64,000 bases of DNA from Cycas panzhihuaensis. Taxonomy: Eukaryota; Cycadophyta. Made by a program: the position numbers and the translations under genes. Location: NCBI GenBank assembly GCA_023213395.1, contig CM041465.1, positions 65,107,741-65,171,740 on the forward strand, written 5' to 3'. Shown piece after piece: positions 25,791 to 38,128 of this stretch; positions within the stretch are counted from its first letter, which is position 1; every line of letters starts with the position of its first letter. The notes beneath the pieces were generated by a model. That model saw nothing but the letters and a program-made list of their open reading frames with translations, was not told the DNA's origin and ran no database searches.

Positions 25791-26780
25791 TATGATCAAT
25801 AGAGGAAGGTGCAACAATTAATCAATAAGGAGATAATAAATAAGTAAACTTAATTCTGACTATGGTGGAGGTAAAAAGAGAATCATAAGTATGATGATTA
25901 TGATCAATACTAGCAAGGTGTCAAGTAGAGCTTGATCATAACTGAGGCCATAGTGGACCCAAGCATCTAGATCTAAAAATCCTGAATAACTCATCCAAAT
26001 GAACCCAACCTATAAATAGATAGGAGGGGATGAAGTTGTCACGTGACTTATCCCAGATTACAAGAGGATGATAACAATATACTCCTTTTTTTCCTTTCTT
26101 CCTTTTTTCTTTTTTTTTCTTTCACTTTTATACTTTTTATAAGAAGAGGATCATAATAATCTATCTATAAAACTCTTTTACTCAAAACAAGAAGGATTTA
26201 TCCTTTTTAATAGAGTCTAGAATAAAAGGACCAATCTCCTTAGGGATTGAATCGAGGGAAAAGAGGAGATCAAAATCATAGTGTCTCCAAATGTAAAGGG
26301 AAGGCAACAGAATGAGTACCCACTTTAAAAGATTAATAGAGAGAACCAAGGATAATAAAAATAATTAAAGACAATAGGTGATATATGACCAAAAAGGAAT
26401 CCTTAAGATAACAAACTAGTAGATGAAAATATGATCTCAACCAATGATTAAATACCTAAAGCTGACAAAGGCGTTTCTCTTTCCAAGATGAAAATATGAT
26501 AAGTCTGGGGGCCTGAATTCTCCTTTGTTTGTGAAACTCAAAAGAGAATAAGATCTAAGTAGGATTATAGAATGCTTACAATCAATGTTGATGCTAGAAA
26601 GAGCAAAAGATTTACATGATTATGAGTAGTATCTCTCATAAGAATAAAATAACGCTCAATAGAAAATAAGAAAAGATTAGAAAGAATGAGAGTTTGTGCA
26701 TAGTTTTAGCTCATTAGACAAAAGAAAAGTTTTAGAGCCATAGTTTATCTTCATTGTAAAGGGTATGAGCACATAATACT
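25791..26780. other. Integrase-RNase H spacer, copy B
   Basis: A pyrimidine tract (about 26084-26145) gives a purine-rich sense strand. The flanks align with the spacers of A and C. No domain recognised. Confidence 0.55.
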
Positions 26781-27970
26781 AGGTGTAAACTTTTCTCAAA
26801 TACTAACAATTAATAAACCTTTTAAATTTTAATCCTTCCAATGTCAAAATTTAATAAGCTCCATTAGCTAAATCTTTAATTATTAAAAAAGGTCCCATCC
26901 ACTTAGGAGAAAACTTATATTACTTATCCTGTAAATATTCTAACTTTAAGACTTTATCACCAACATTGAATTTCCTAGGTCTAAGCTCCCTATCATATAC
27001 CACTTGGACCCTAGCCTTAGATGCTATATATTTTTCAAGGTTTGTAAACAAGTCTTATCTAATCAGTAAACTCCTTTAATGAGATACGTAAGGAAGGAAT
27101 CTCAACCTTTAATGGAAGGATGGCTTTAACACTATCAATAAGAGAAAATGGTATCATACTTGTGGCATTCTTAATGCAAGTACTATAGGTCTATAATACC
27201 AAAAATAAATGGGAGTACTAATCCCTGTGAGAGGTAGCAACTATCTTAGCTAAAATCTTAGCCAAGAGCTTATTAAAAGCTTCCACCTGAACATTTACCT
27301 CAGAATGATAAGGGGTGGATATTCTATGAGTGATATGAAACTTACTACATAATTTGTTAATATGGGGATTATAAAATAAAGTTTTATTATCAATAATGCT
27401 AATATCTGGCACCCTAAATCTACAAATGATATGCTAAAATATAAATGTAGCAATAATTTTTCAAGTAGTGGTGACTAATGGGATGTCTCTCCACTTCATA
27501 AAATATTTAGTTGTGGTTAGGATAAATTTATGCCCATTAGATGATACTAGAAAAATATAACCAATGAGATCGAGACACCATTAGGAAAAAAGGCCAAGGT
27601 GAAACTATTGACTTCATTTCTTACATGGGTTTATGTATTAAAGTTGCATGGGATTGGAATTTCTGGCATTTTTTAACGTAAGAGTGGGCATCTTTAAATA
27701 AGCTAAGCTAATAATAGCCCATATGAAGAATATGTTGGGCCATCAATTGATCATCAAAGTGCCCACCACATGTTCCTTCATGGGATTCTATTAAAACAAC
27801 TAATAATTCATCAAAAGAGAGGCACTTATAAAGTATGTCATCAAGTAAAAGATATTACTTAGTAGTGACTTGAATTTATCTTCTCTTCTTTATAGTAGTA
27901 AGAGAAGAAAAAGATTGATCATGAAGATACAACTTAATTTGTCAATACCATGGATCATAAAGAGAGATGA
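26780..27970 (-). pseudogene. Integrase of copy B (broken)
   Basis: The clearest piece is 27412-27218: ISIIDNKTLFYNPH (second Asp kept, the following Gly changed to Lys) and PYHSEVNVQVEAFNK, a decayed PYHPQxNGQVEAxNK with the catalytic Glu present. The C-terminal third has lost about 60-70 bp relative to A and C near 27060. Confidence 0.75.
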
Positions 27971-28079
27971 CCTGAATATGGAGGATGTGTTCATCTAGGA
28001 GGGAATCATTAACTGGTTCATTACCAAGATTACGGAGAGGAGCATTAGCCATAATCTTCAAGATGATCATGCCCTTTTT

Positions 28080-29240
28080 AAATTTCCTATTAACCACTTA
28101 CAAATAAAACTCTTGAAGTAATAAAGACCACTTACCTAATCAACTAGTGAGGTTAGATTTAGCAAGCAGATATCTTATAAGATTGGATTGAACAATAAGG
28201 TGGACCTTGTTCCCAAGGAGGTAGTGGTGTAACTTCTTAGTAGCACAAATTAAAGCAACACGTTCTTTTTTAGATAAAGGGTAGTGAAGTTTGATATCCA
28301 TAAAGGTCCTACTAATAAATAGATAGCTCGTTATTTATCAAAATCATGTTTCTAGACTAGCATTCCTATTAATGATTCCTCTATAGTTGAAGTATACAAA
28401 ATGAATGGTTTGTCAAACCTTAGCAAAGCAAGTATAGACACCAAAACCAAGGCTTACTTCAACTTATCAAAGGACTCCTAAACTTAAGGAGTCTATTGTA
28501 ACTAGATATCTTTCTTTAAAAGATCAGTGATAGGCTTGGCATCTAAGGTGAAATTAGTAATGAAATGTCTTAAGAAACCAAGTCTACCTAGAAAAGATTT
28601 AATTTGCTTTTAACTCTTAGGAGGAGGTATTCAGATAATTACCTCAATCTTATAAGGATCAATTCTAATTCCATCTTGAGAAGTGATGTTTCCTAGCATC
28701 TTTCTTTATGTAATAGTAAAGATGCACTTGGAAGGGTTAAGGCACAAGCGATATTTCTTATACCTTTCAAAAATCATTCTAAGGTCATGTAAATGATCAC
28801 ATCTTCTATGTGAAAGAGTAACCATATCATCTAAATATATAATAATAATATTACGAATCAAGTCATGGAAAATATTCACCATATCTCTTTACTATGTTGC
28901 AACAATATTCTTTAATATGAATGACATGACTTTATAAATAAAGGTACCTCGGGAAGAAGTAAAATCAGTCTTATGGCAGTCACAAGGTGTAATAGAAATC
29001 TAATTGTATCCTAAAAATCCATCCATAAGAGACATTACCTCAAAATCAGCCATCTGGTCCTAAATCTAATCAAGAAAAAGGAGAGAAAATTTATCCTTAG
29101 GACATGCATCATTGACATCATGAAACTTGATGCAGATTTGAATTATACCATTCGTTTTTACAACAGGAACTATGTTACAAACCCATTAAGAATAATCAAC
29201 ACTCTCAATGAATCTAGCTTCTAACATCTTCTCCACTTCT
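28080..29240 (-). pseudogene. Reverse transcriptase and RNase H of copy B (broken)
   Basis: At about 28850-28780 the minus strand reads IIYLDDMVTLSHRRCDHLHDL, with the catalytic DD intact. It is followed by LNPSKCIF-like and GIRIDPYK-like phrases (about 28740-28640). The gypsy RNase H lies at about 28420-28090. The segment around 29150-28990, including the KTNGIIQICIKF-like part, is broken by stops. Confidence 0.75.
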
Positions 29241-30640
29241 TGTTTAATAGCAAGGGAGAGGCATAAATAAATATGGTGTTATTTTTGCTACTTGGATTTA
29301 ATGCCAAGAATTATTGTGATGTTGTATTCAATAACTTGAGAGTCAAGGCCTCAGATATCCTTATAGTCCCATGTGAAAACTAAGTGGAACTCACGAAAGA
29401 GATCTTTAAACTAGACAATCTCTTAGGGAGTACAACTAGCTCCCAACTTGATAATTATAGGAACATCTCCTATCTCTAGGTATACATCAATGATTTTTTC
29501 TATAAGCAATGTGTTTCCTTCCTCAAAATGACGAGTGGCAGGCTCTATTAAAGAAGTAGACTCCTAGGGTTAGGAATGATTAACTATGACTTTGGAGAAT
29601 CCCAACTTATGATGTCTATGTGGGAAACCAAGAGATGAACCTACTAGATATTCAACAATCACCTTATCATTTTTAAAATGATCTAGATAGAAGAGATTGA
29701 CTAGGTAGAGGTTTTTAGGTAGAGAAGTAGACAAAGAGAGAGACTTGAAAGATGAAAGTGAATCAACCAAAGAATTTAGACAGATGGGGACAAACTTAAT
29801 GATTGAAGAAACATGAGAAAAGAAAATAGGCCTATTAACAAACTCCCAAATTGAAGTAAAAGTTTGATTAAATTCTTAATGATTCATACTACACTCTTGA
29901 TCAAATAATGATATCAAGATGAGAGAAGATGGTGAAGAATCCACATGAGAATAGAGAGGAAAAGAAATAGTAGAGATCGAACTGACTTCCCATATTCTAG
30001 TAGAGGTACTATGATTATTTTGACATGTATCAAGTGAACCCATGTCTTCACCCTCTAACTCTAAGTCTATATGACAATGCAATAACATCGTATTTTTGTT
30101 TCTATTCAACCATATCAAAATGAAAGATAATCAAAAGAAAGATAGGAAAGCATCAACACACAAATCATGTGCAACTAAAGTTGAAGAAGCACTTACTAAA
30201 GGATTGATGATGGGAGGAACCAATGTATTTGCCCCTGAAGGCAAGCATAAAACCTATGAAAAAGGAACTTGAATAGGAGGGAAAGTATTTGCATTAATAA
30301 GTTTACCCATAGGTTGTCCTCGATGAGATATAATAGAATGAGAGGTTATTTCTCCATCAGAGATAGAAGAGAAAACTGAAAACTGATCAATTGAGTCTAA
30401 GGTAGGAGTGGATGAGGAACTTGATGAAAAGGGGATAATCTCAACCAAATCCACATCCTTTACTTTTAGATGAGTATAAGGAGCTTCGATGGCAAAGTAT
30501 TAACCTAAACTGAGTGATTGAAAGAAGTACTCTAAAGAATTAGAGGACTTACTAGGTTCTAAAAATGTATTAATGAGAGGAACTGACTGTTTAATGGTTT
30601 CGGCTTTTGCTTGATAATATTTAATTGTCCCTTATGGATG
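29240..30640 (-). pseudogene. Protease-RT spacer of copy B
   Basis: The open minus-strand pieces 30118-29876 and 29770-29570 include SSLILISLFDQE and LVNLFYLDHFKNDKVIVEYL, both conserved in C (52821-52594) and A. No known domain. The repeated acidic and hydrophobic wording suggests a real linker domain. Confidence 0.5.
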
Positions 30641-31080
30641 AACCTAAGTTAACCAAAGAGGGAGGAATAAACCATTGACATTTGGGTAATCCATGATCTA
30701 CCCAAAAGAATATTATATTCTAAGTTAAGGTTAATAATAGTGAGTTCAGTAAGAACTACCTTTTCTTTTAATGTGAGAAAGAGAGTGACTTATCTTAAGG
30801 GTACTTTCTAATTCTTATCATACCACTAGAAAATCCACTCATATGGATTGAAAATAGAAATCTCCAAATCCTTAACAAGATGAAGAGGGATTACATTAAT
30901 AGATGATCCATCATCAATAATAACTTGCTTAATATTAATATCAACCTTCACAATCTCAATATAAAATGGGGGTGTATCATTCGATGCATGGGAAAAATAA
31001 TTAGACATGGTAGCTAGATCAAAATAAAGAGTAGAGGTGGGTGAAGAAACTGCTGCAGGAACTCCCAATACATCAAACAA
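30640..31080 (-). pseudogene. Aspartic protease of copy B
   Basis: Open from 31080 to 30826 with FYIEIVKVDINIKQ and VIIDDGSSINVIPLHL, the best active-site segment of the three copies (DDGSS; most families have D(S/T)G). It would release mature Gag and Pol proteins. Confidence 0.75.
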
Positions 31081-33631
31081 GAACTAATATTTCTCAAGGA
31101 AACACTTCAATAAATTGATAACTAATATACCTATTGGAATGGTCATTAACTCCTCAACCAAAAATAATGATCCATCTTTTATACTAGAGGAAATGGACCT
31201 AAACCTAATTGGATAAGGGGGTACTAGAGGTAAAGAGTTAGGATTCCTTACCATCAAATCATTAGGTAATTTAGATATACCTACACTCTTTATGATCTCT
31301 ACCATGTTTATCATTCTCTTAGTATCACCACCTTTAGGAGGTGAGCGCGATTGATTATTATTTCTTTTTGTTGAAGGATTTAAGGGAGTGGTAGTTTTCT
31401 TTGATGAATTAGAACTTGAGGGTTCACCTTCATCATCTTGCATCTACTTTTCTTTACCTTTATCATCTTTATTCATTTTCTCGTTATGTTGAGGCAATGG
31501 ATCCTTATGGATCATTTGGTCTTGAGATGACTTAGAAGAATGATTTGGTTGGACATTTATGTTTTGAGTTACATTTTGAATAGTATGACACTCAATTCTA
31601 TCATGTGCATCAGCTTGATTATATGAGCACCATTTTATCTTTCTGAATGGAGGAGGAACTTATTTCTTTCTTCCTTCAATAGGATGAATAACTTTAGTCT
31701 CTTGTAAAGGCTAGCTATGAGAAGGAACATTAACACAAAATTTAATATTGATTGTGCATTCTAATGATCTAATAAAAGAGGTCAAATGATCATAAGTGGG
31801 TTTAAGATGGGAAGCCTTTGTGGTTTGAACTATTTCTTTAGAAGGTATAAGTTTCCCAACCTTCTTAATGTCCACTTGAATTTCAAATGTTTCTAAAATT
31901 AAGCAGTGATCAACCGCTTCTTCATATATTTCAGGGCCAAGTTTATAACTTTTAAGTATATGTGGGGCCTCAATGCATTAGTAAATAGATCGAATAATAG
32001 GATAGGATCAAGACATAAGTGACAAGCATGTACCTAGTTGTGAAATCTTCTAACAAAGTCCCTTGATGTCTCATTATGGTTCTGCTTAATAGCTAATAAA
32101 GATTTAATGCCTAACTCAAATGGTCTCACCACATCAAAATAGTTGATAAAAGAGTTAACTAATTATTGGGACGAGAGAACAAAAGCTAAGGTAATATGGT
32201 AAAACCAATTCAAGGCATCACCTTGAAGCAATTTAGGAAATAAGTACATCATGACATAATTATATGGCATGAAATCAGTATAAGCAAGTGTAAATACCTA
32301 TATATGGAAGGCAGGATCCTAAGAAGAGTCAAAAAAAATTTAAGCGACTCAAGAAGAAATAGAGGCATAGGATATAACAAAACCTCCCATGGAAAAGGAG
32401 ACTTCATGTAATCAAGGAGAGGTCTCCTCACCCTCAATGTAGTAGAACATGGAGGCAAGGACAATGGATGAGGAATAGATGAATGAATAGGTTGTTATAG
32501 TTGTGGTTGTTATTATGATTATGAAATATCATCAAATGGAAAATAGGAGGGATGATTAAACTACACTATAGGATTAACCATAGAGTTAGTTTGAGGTATA
32601 AAATGTTGAGGGAAAATTAGATTAAAAGTATAGAAATGATTGGGTTGTGGAGTGGGTCTAAGAATGTGTGATGAAGAAGTAGGATTAGAAACTCTCAAAG
32701 CTTGTGATTGACTTCTTGAAGCATGAGGATAAGTGGAATGAGTATGAGAAATATATTGAGAAGAGGGAATCATATTAGATGCTCTAAAAGATGATGGGGG
32801 TGGTCTAACACCATGAGATGAAATTATATATAATGTGTGAGGGGGTAATTGAATGGTAGAAGAAATAGGACAAGAAGAGATAATCCTAGTGGTATAAGAA
32901 TGAATAGGTCATAAACTAGGTGAAGTCATAACCACTTGACTGGAAATAGGTATATGTGAGGCACTAGGGTTGCCATAGGCAGAAATAGTGGTAGTAGCCC
33001 ATTGGGTAGGAGGTATAGGATGAGGAGAGTAAATATGAACTTGTTGTCTAGAAGGAGATTAATGAGGCTATAAATGAGTTGATTTATAGTCATCCACTTC
33101 CTTAAAAGATAGGGAATGGGATCATGATAAAGGTCTTGGTGAAGGGGGATGAGAAGGATGAGGAGACTAAATGGCATCATATGGGGGCTTTACTTCTATT
33201 GACTCATAATCCTCACCTAAAGGATCAACCTAAGGATACTGTGGTAGGGATGTCATGGTATAAGTCTCCAAGTAAAATAGATCTTGGTAACCAGGCATAT
33301 ACAATGGAGTAGGAATCCTAGTGAGAACTAGATCAAAGAATGATGAATATAGTTGACCATAAGGTGGTTCTTCTTATGCAAAAGAGGGATCTACAAAAGA
33401 AGGATCATTGGGGTATTAAGAAGGATCAAGATATTCTTATTCCACTAGTATGTTATACAATTAGGTTAAATCTTTAGGAGGATAAACATAAGTGTCATGA
33501 GCTTGAAATTCTAAAGATTCAATAGAGGATGATAAGACTTCTTGATCAAAGTGTGAAGGGCACACTTGAGAATTGGGTGGAAGGCTTTGGAGCCTCAAAG
33601 AGTACCTAGAAGTAGGTGTTATAGTTTCCAT
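31081..33631 (-). pseudogene. Gag of copy B (broken)
   Basis: It starts METITPTSRYSLRLQSLPPN (ATG complement 33629-33631), only 53 bp inside the 5' LTR edge. A Pro/Ser/His-rich part follows (32773-32561). The capsid-like domain is at about 32270-32150. The zinc knuckle near 31650-31610 reads WCSYNQADAHDRIEC, with its first His changed to Asn. A basic, Ser-rich tail lies at 31443-31084. Confidence 0.75.
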
Positions 33632-33684
33632 TGCTTTAAAATAAAATAAGTAGTAGCTTTCCAATATAGTTACCAAAAGGATAG

Positions 33685-34109
33685 TGTCGTCTTAGGTGGA
33701 CCTAAACTAGATATCTCTCAATTAATGGGGTGTTTCCTTTATGTTAGTTAGAACTAGGAGATATGAGGTTTAAGAAGACCTAAGTACCCATTGTTGACTA
33801 ACTCCTAAGAAGGAGCCTTTACCTAGTTATGTTATCTAATAAGTTACAAATGAAGAATGTGACGAAAGGATTCGATGTAAGGGGGTGGTAGAATCCACTA
33901 ACCTACACAATTGGGTGAAGGAGTTCTAGATTTAGAACTACTCTACCAATATTTTTAATATTCTTCCTAGTTACTCATATCCTTTGATCTTTTCAACCTT
34001 TTAAGTTTTACTAAGATAAAGGGAAGGGTTAAGCAAAATGAAATGTTTTCTTTCTTTTTCTGTTATTTTATTTTTATTTTTATTTTTTTATGTTTAATAA
34101 AATAAAATT
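33685..34109 (-). repeat. 5' LTR of copy B, truncated
   Basis: Starts TGTCGTCTTAGGTGGACC and follows 19061-19490 closely until AATAAAATTA at 34109, where the LTR of C starts. On the minus strand the sequence after the LTR end (...GACGACA) begins CTATCCTTTTGGTAAC. I cannot match this to a standard primer tRNA. Confidence 0.8.
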
Positions 34110-36030
34110 AGTTGGGAATTTTTGGGAGGATCTAAATTAAATATCTCTCTATTCTTATTTTCATTAAAATTGGGAGATATAAATTTTAAGAAGACCTAAG
34201 GGACTATCTTTTCCTAACTCCTAAGAAGTAGTCTTCTCATAGTAGTGTCACATAATAAAATTTAAATGGATATGATGAAAGGTGTGGACATGGAATGGGG
34301 TAGTGAAATCCACTAACCTACATGACTTGATGAAGGAGTTCTAAGTTTAGAGCTACATTGACAATATCCTCAATGTCCTTCTTAAGGACTCCTCTCATAT
34401 AATTCTTTTAACCTTTTGGGTTCTACTTAGATGTGAGAGAGGGCAAGCCAATGTAAAAGTGGTTTATCTTGTTTTGTTCCTTGTCTTTATTTGTGCTCAC
34501 TTTGTTTTCTTTCTTTTTTTTGTGTATTTTTATAGTATTTATGGTTGCTTTGTCTTCCTTTGAGTTTTGTCCTCCTTTTGCTTTTTATTTTTATTGGATC
34601 TTGATATAATAATAACAAAGAAACAAAACCAAGAAAGTAGGACAAATCTAGGTAATTAATGAGACTAAAAGATCAAAGTTATATGTTTTTTTTTATTTAT
34701 ATGATCAACAATAAACAAACTAAAAAAGATGCATACGAGCATTTTCTGTCTTTTTTTTTATTTCAAAAATGAAAGATGCACATGTAAATATGAAATGACC
34801 TTCCTATATGAAATATGCACATTTCATTTTAAAAATGAATAATTCTATCAAAAGTTGAAATACATTATATGATCTTTGTGTAAGTTTTTTAAAGAGATCT
34901 ATTAACATACAAAACTAGTCAACATACTTCATCTCTCATGCATGCAACTAATTCTTTGAAAAAAGATGATGAATGATGCAAAGAGAAAAAGATATTTTTA
35001 GAATATATTACTATTGTTTTCTAATGATTTTTAGACTAATAAGGTGATAAGAAAACCATAAATCTGAACCATAACTTTCACATGAACAACTAGTTTTAAA
35101 GGTTCTATCATGATTAGAGTAGTGGAAGCTCCAAAAGGATCCTTGAACCCTTGTAAGACTAAAACATTAGAGATGTTTTTACTTCTCAATATTTTCAAAT
35201 TTTCTTTTGAAAGGTAAAGAAACTAACTTGGAAGTGAAAATTAATGAAACTACAAGATTATAAGAAAATGACTTCTTTCCTATTACAATGAATGCCTCAA
35301 AATAACAGTTTTCTTTTTAAATGATTAATTTTCATCCATAAACTTTCCTTCAAAGAAAATCAAAGGAGAATAACAACAATCAAAGGAGGCTAAAATACAA
35401 CTCAATAATGCCAAAAGGAGTGGCAAACTGATTGAAATATAAACTACTATAGAAGATTAGGAAGGGATAGTTAGATAAGTGGTGGAGAGATGACCATGCT
35501 CCACCCTAGTCTAACCCTTCAGGAACTCCATAAAGGGCTAGACTTTTAGTATATATTTCAAAGTCTAAAATAAATATAAGATCATTGCAATAATTAGCCA
35601 AAGAAAAGAGTACTTTTTGAGCCAAGAACAACTTCAAAGTACTATGAAATAAGCTAGAAACTCAATAGGAAAGACCTTACCAAATTAGAAGAAGTTTGAG
35701 GTATGAAACCTTGATAAAAATCCAAAAGATTAAAGCTTAAACCATCAACAGTTGAATATTAGCAATACAACATCAAAATTCTTCCATGATTTTGCCCAAA
35801 AGTCTTCAAAAAAATTAACTTTTAGTCTCACAATAGTAGTCTTTAAAAATCTCCAAGAAAACTCTAGAGAATCCACACAAACTTGAGCAAAATCACTCCC
35901 AACTTCTCTATAAACAATCATACAAAACTTAGAATTATCTCTAGGCATCGAAGGGATCGAATCCCAATAAATTTAGGTGGCAGCATGTAAAATTCTAATA
36001 TGTTGATTGAGTTTTACATGCATGACTATC

Positions 36031-36125
36031 AAAAATGTGACTGGTCATATTTTTCACCTACAAAAATATGACTTTACACTAAAAGCATGACAGGTCATAT
36101 TTTTGGCAGCACCAAAAATGCGATA
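36031..36125. repeat. GTCA/TGAC palindrome cluster, copy C
   Basis: At 36031-36054 arms AAAAATGTGAC and GGTCATATTTTT form a near-perfect inverted repeat. A second one (AGCATGACAGGTCAT, about 36084-36098) follows, then ACCAAAAATGCGATAAT. Confidence 0.7.
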
Positions 36126-36788
36126 ATCGTGGAGGTGAAATTTGATTTTGAAAAATTAAAATTTAATATACAATAAGAATTAAAACACAATAATGACTTT
36201 GCAAATAAATAAATAAACCTAGAATAAGGTGAAAACATTAAATACAAGTCTAGAAATGACAAAAATCAATAAAAGTCAGGTGAAATCAAAGAAAAAATAT
36301 AAAAATAAAGAATTTTAAAGGAGGTGTGAGGTCAAATTAATCATGAAAGAAAATTTTAGTACCATAGTCTAAGTCACAAGTGAGTAGTAGTAAAAATCTA
36401 AATCACATCATCATTCATCATACTTTGTTAAAATAAAATTCATATGTTACTTCAACAAAACATGGCCTAATCTATGATCAAGTAAAACCATCAATCATCT
36501 TCTATGAAACCATATATAAACATATCAAAACTTACTAATACAAGTCAAATACAAATTAAAAGACTATGTTTTGGTGAAACATTTACCCCCTTGAAACTTA
36601 AAACTCCTATTCTAAAAAGGGAGATAGGATGGTGAGAAGTGGCAATGATATAAGTGATCATTATTCTAGTTAGGGTTATAGGAACCAAATGAAATACATG
36701 AATGATGGGGTGGCACAACTCTATGACCTACCATAAAATAAAATATGTACAATAACAAGACCAAAAGAAACTCCTTACTAGAAAATAT

Positions 36789-37110
36789 ACCCAAAAGGAT
36801 TGTGTTTCTAATACCAAAAGACCATTATTTACATGTCTTGCCCAAAAGGATTGGGTACCTAATTGCTATGAATCTACCCAAAAGGACTAGGTATCTAACA
36901 TCACTAAAAACCTACTCAAAAAGACTAGGTATCTATCAATAAAATATAGCTACTTTCATATTTTTCCCAAAAGGACTAAGCATCTAATGTTACCAAATAT
37001 CTACCTAGTGCCTACAAACTAGATAGGACTCCATTATCGTATAACATACCCATAAACTAGATGGGTCTTCATCGCCAAATGAATACTACCTATTACCCAT
37101 AAACTAGATG
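36789..37110. repeat. Hairpin motifs of two types, copy C
   Basis: ACCCAAAAGGATTGGGT-type motifs begin at 36789, 36840, 36876, 36914 and 36965 (spacings 51, 36, 38, 51). They are followed by three CCCATAAACTAGATGGG-type motifs between about 37010 and 37110. Both motif types are short inverted repeats. The 65-codon plus-strand frame at 36745-36942 only translates the repeats. Confidence 0.75.
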
Positions 37111-37124
37111 TGGCTTCACTGTAC

Positions 37125-37480
37125 ACCTAGTCATAGTTTAACTCTCTTTAACCACACATCAGAGAGAAGTCTTTTTGCCAAAGAAAAAAAGATAAACTAT
37201 CATAGTTTAACAGCTCATTAATAGGTGACTTTTTAGAGCAAACCCATCTTAGTTTAGCCTCGTTAATAGGGCAAGGTCTTTTGGAGGTTGATTATCTTAG
37301 TTTAACCTCATTAAAAATCAAATTTGGATGGTTCCCTGTCATAGTTTAGGCTCGTTAAAAGGTAGAAGGGACTCAAAGCATCAGTCCTATCATAGTTTTA
37401 GCTTATTAATAGGTGAAAGGAGGTTCAAAGTTGAATCTTGTCATAGTTTAGGCTCATCAACAGGCAAAGGCAAGCTTAGA
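37125..37480. repeat. CATAGTTT motif array, copy C
   Basis: About eight variants, 45-65 bp apart, for example CATAGTTTAGGCTCGTTAAA (37338-37357) and CATAGTTTTAGCTTATTAAT (37391-37410). Confidence 0.65.
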
Positions 37481-38128
37481 GCATCAATCCTTTTAGAGAT
37501 AAGCATCAAAAATTAACATGTAAAGAAAATTATTATTCTCAAATATTTATTGATGAATTGATGAGAATAATAATTAAAAGAAGACATATCTTACTTGGAT
37601 AGATTCCATGAGTGTTGAGGTGAATTTTGCCAAAAGAAATGAGAAAAATGCCTCTCTATATATAAGAAAATGTATGAGAAAAGGTTTCATTTTTATGCAA
37701 GGGAAGAGGAGAAAACAAGAGACCTAGAAGCCACTTCCTCATTTTCTGGAGTGATCATGAGCTCTTTCTCATGGGAGACTGGCTCTATAGGATCCTCATC
37801 ATTGAGATGGAGTAGAGAGCTAGGTACCTAGTGAGTGAGACATGTTTTTTTTTTTTGATGGAAAATACAATGAAACATTATAAAAGACACAGTCATTATA
37901 CTAAAAATGTGACTAATAAATGAAAAACATAACAAGTCAGTAAAAAATGTAACTTTAGCATTTAAGATCATCAAAAGAAATCATGTTTTTTATTGTGAAG
38001 TCATATTTTTTGCTTGTGAAATTATAATTTTAGTTACATAATCACACTTTTGAACCTTTGGTGAATTAAACTTAAAGGAATTAAAATTTTAAAATGAAAC
38101 AACTTATTAACAAACTAAAAACAATGTG

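Larger units (their letters stand above)
34110..38128 (-). repeat. 3' LTR and adjoining non-coding block of copy C
   Basis: Pairs with 56685-56930 over about 240 bp at roughly 85-90% by eye. It contains the clearest versions of the palindrome, hairpin and CATAGTTT motifs, and three 'gaagtcatatttttt'-type phrases near 37975-38035. The inner LTR limit is unknown. Confidence 0.65.

Noticed and set aside
33640-33690. Standard initiator-Met primer-binding site for the Tat family
   Set aside because: The sequence after the LTR end (CTATCCTTTTGGTAAC in B, TCTTTCTAGTGACC in C) does not match TGGTATCAGAGC or another primer I can name.
36789-36980. CRISPR-like array
   Set aside because: Units are degenerate, spacing varies (36-51 bp), there is no unique spacer set, and the context is a plant LTR retrotransposon.
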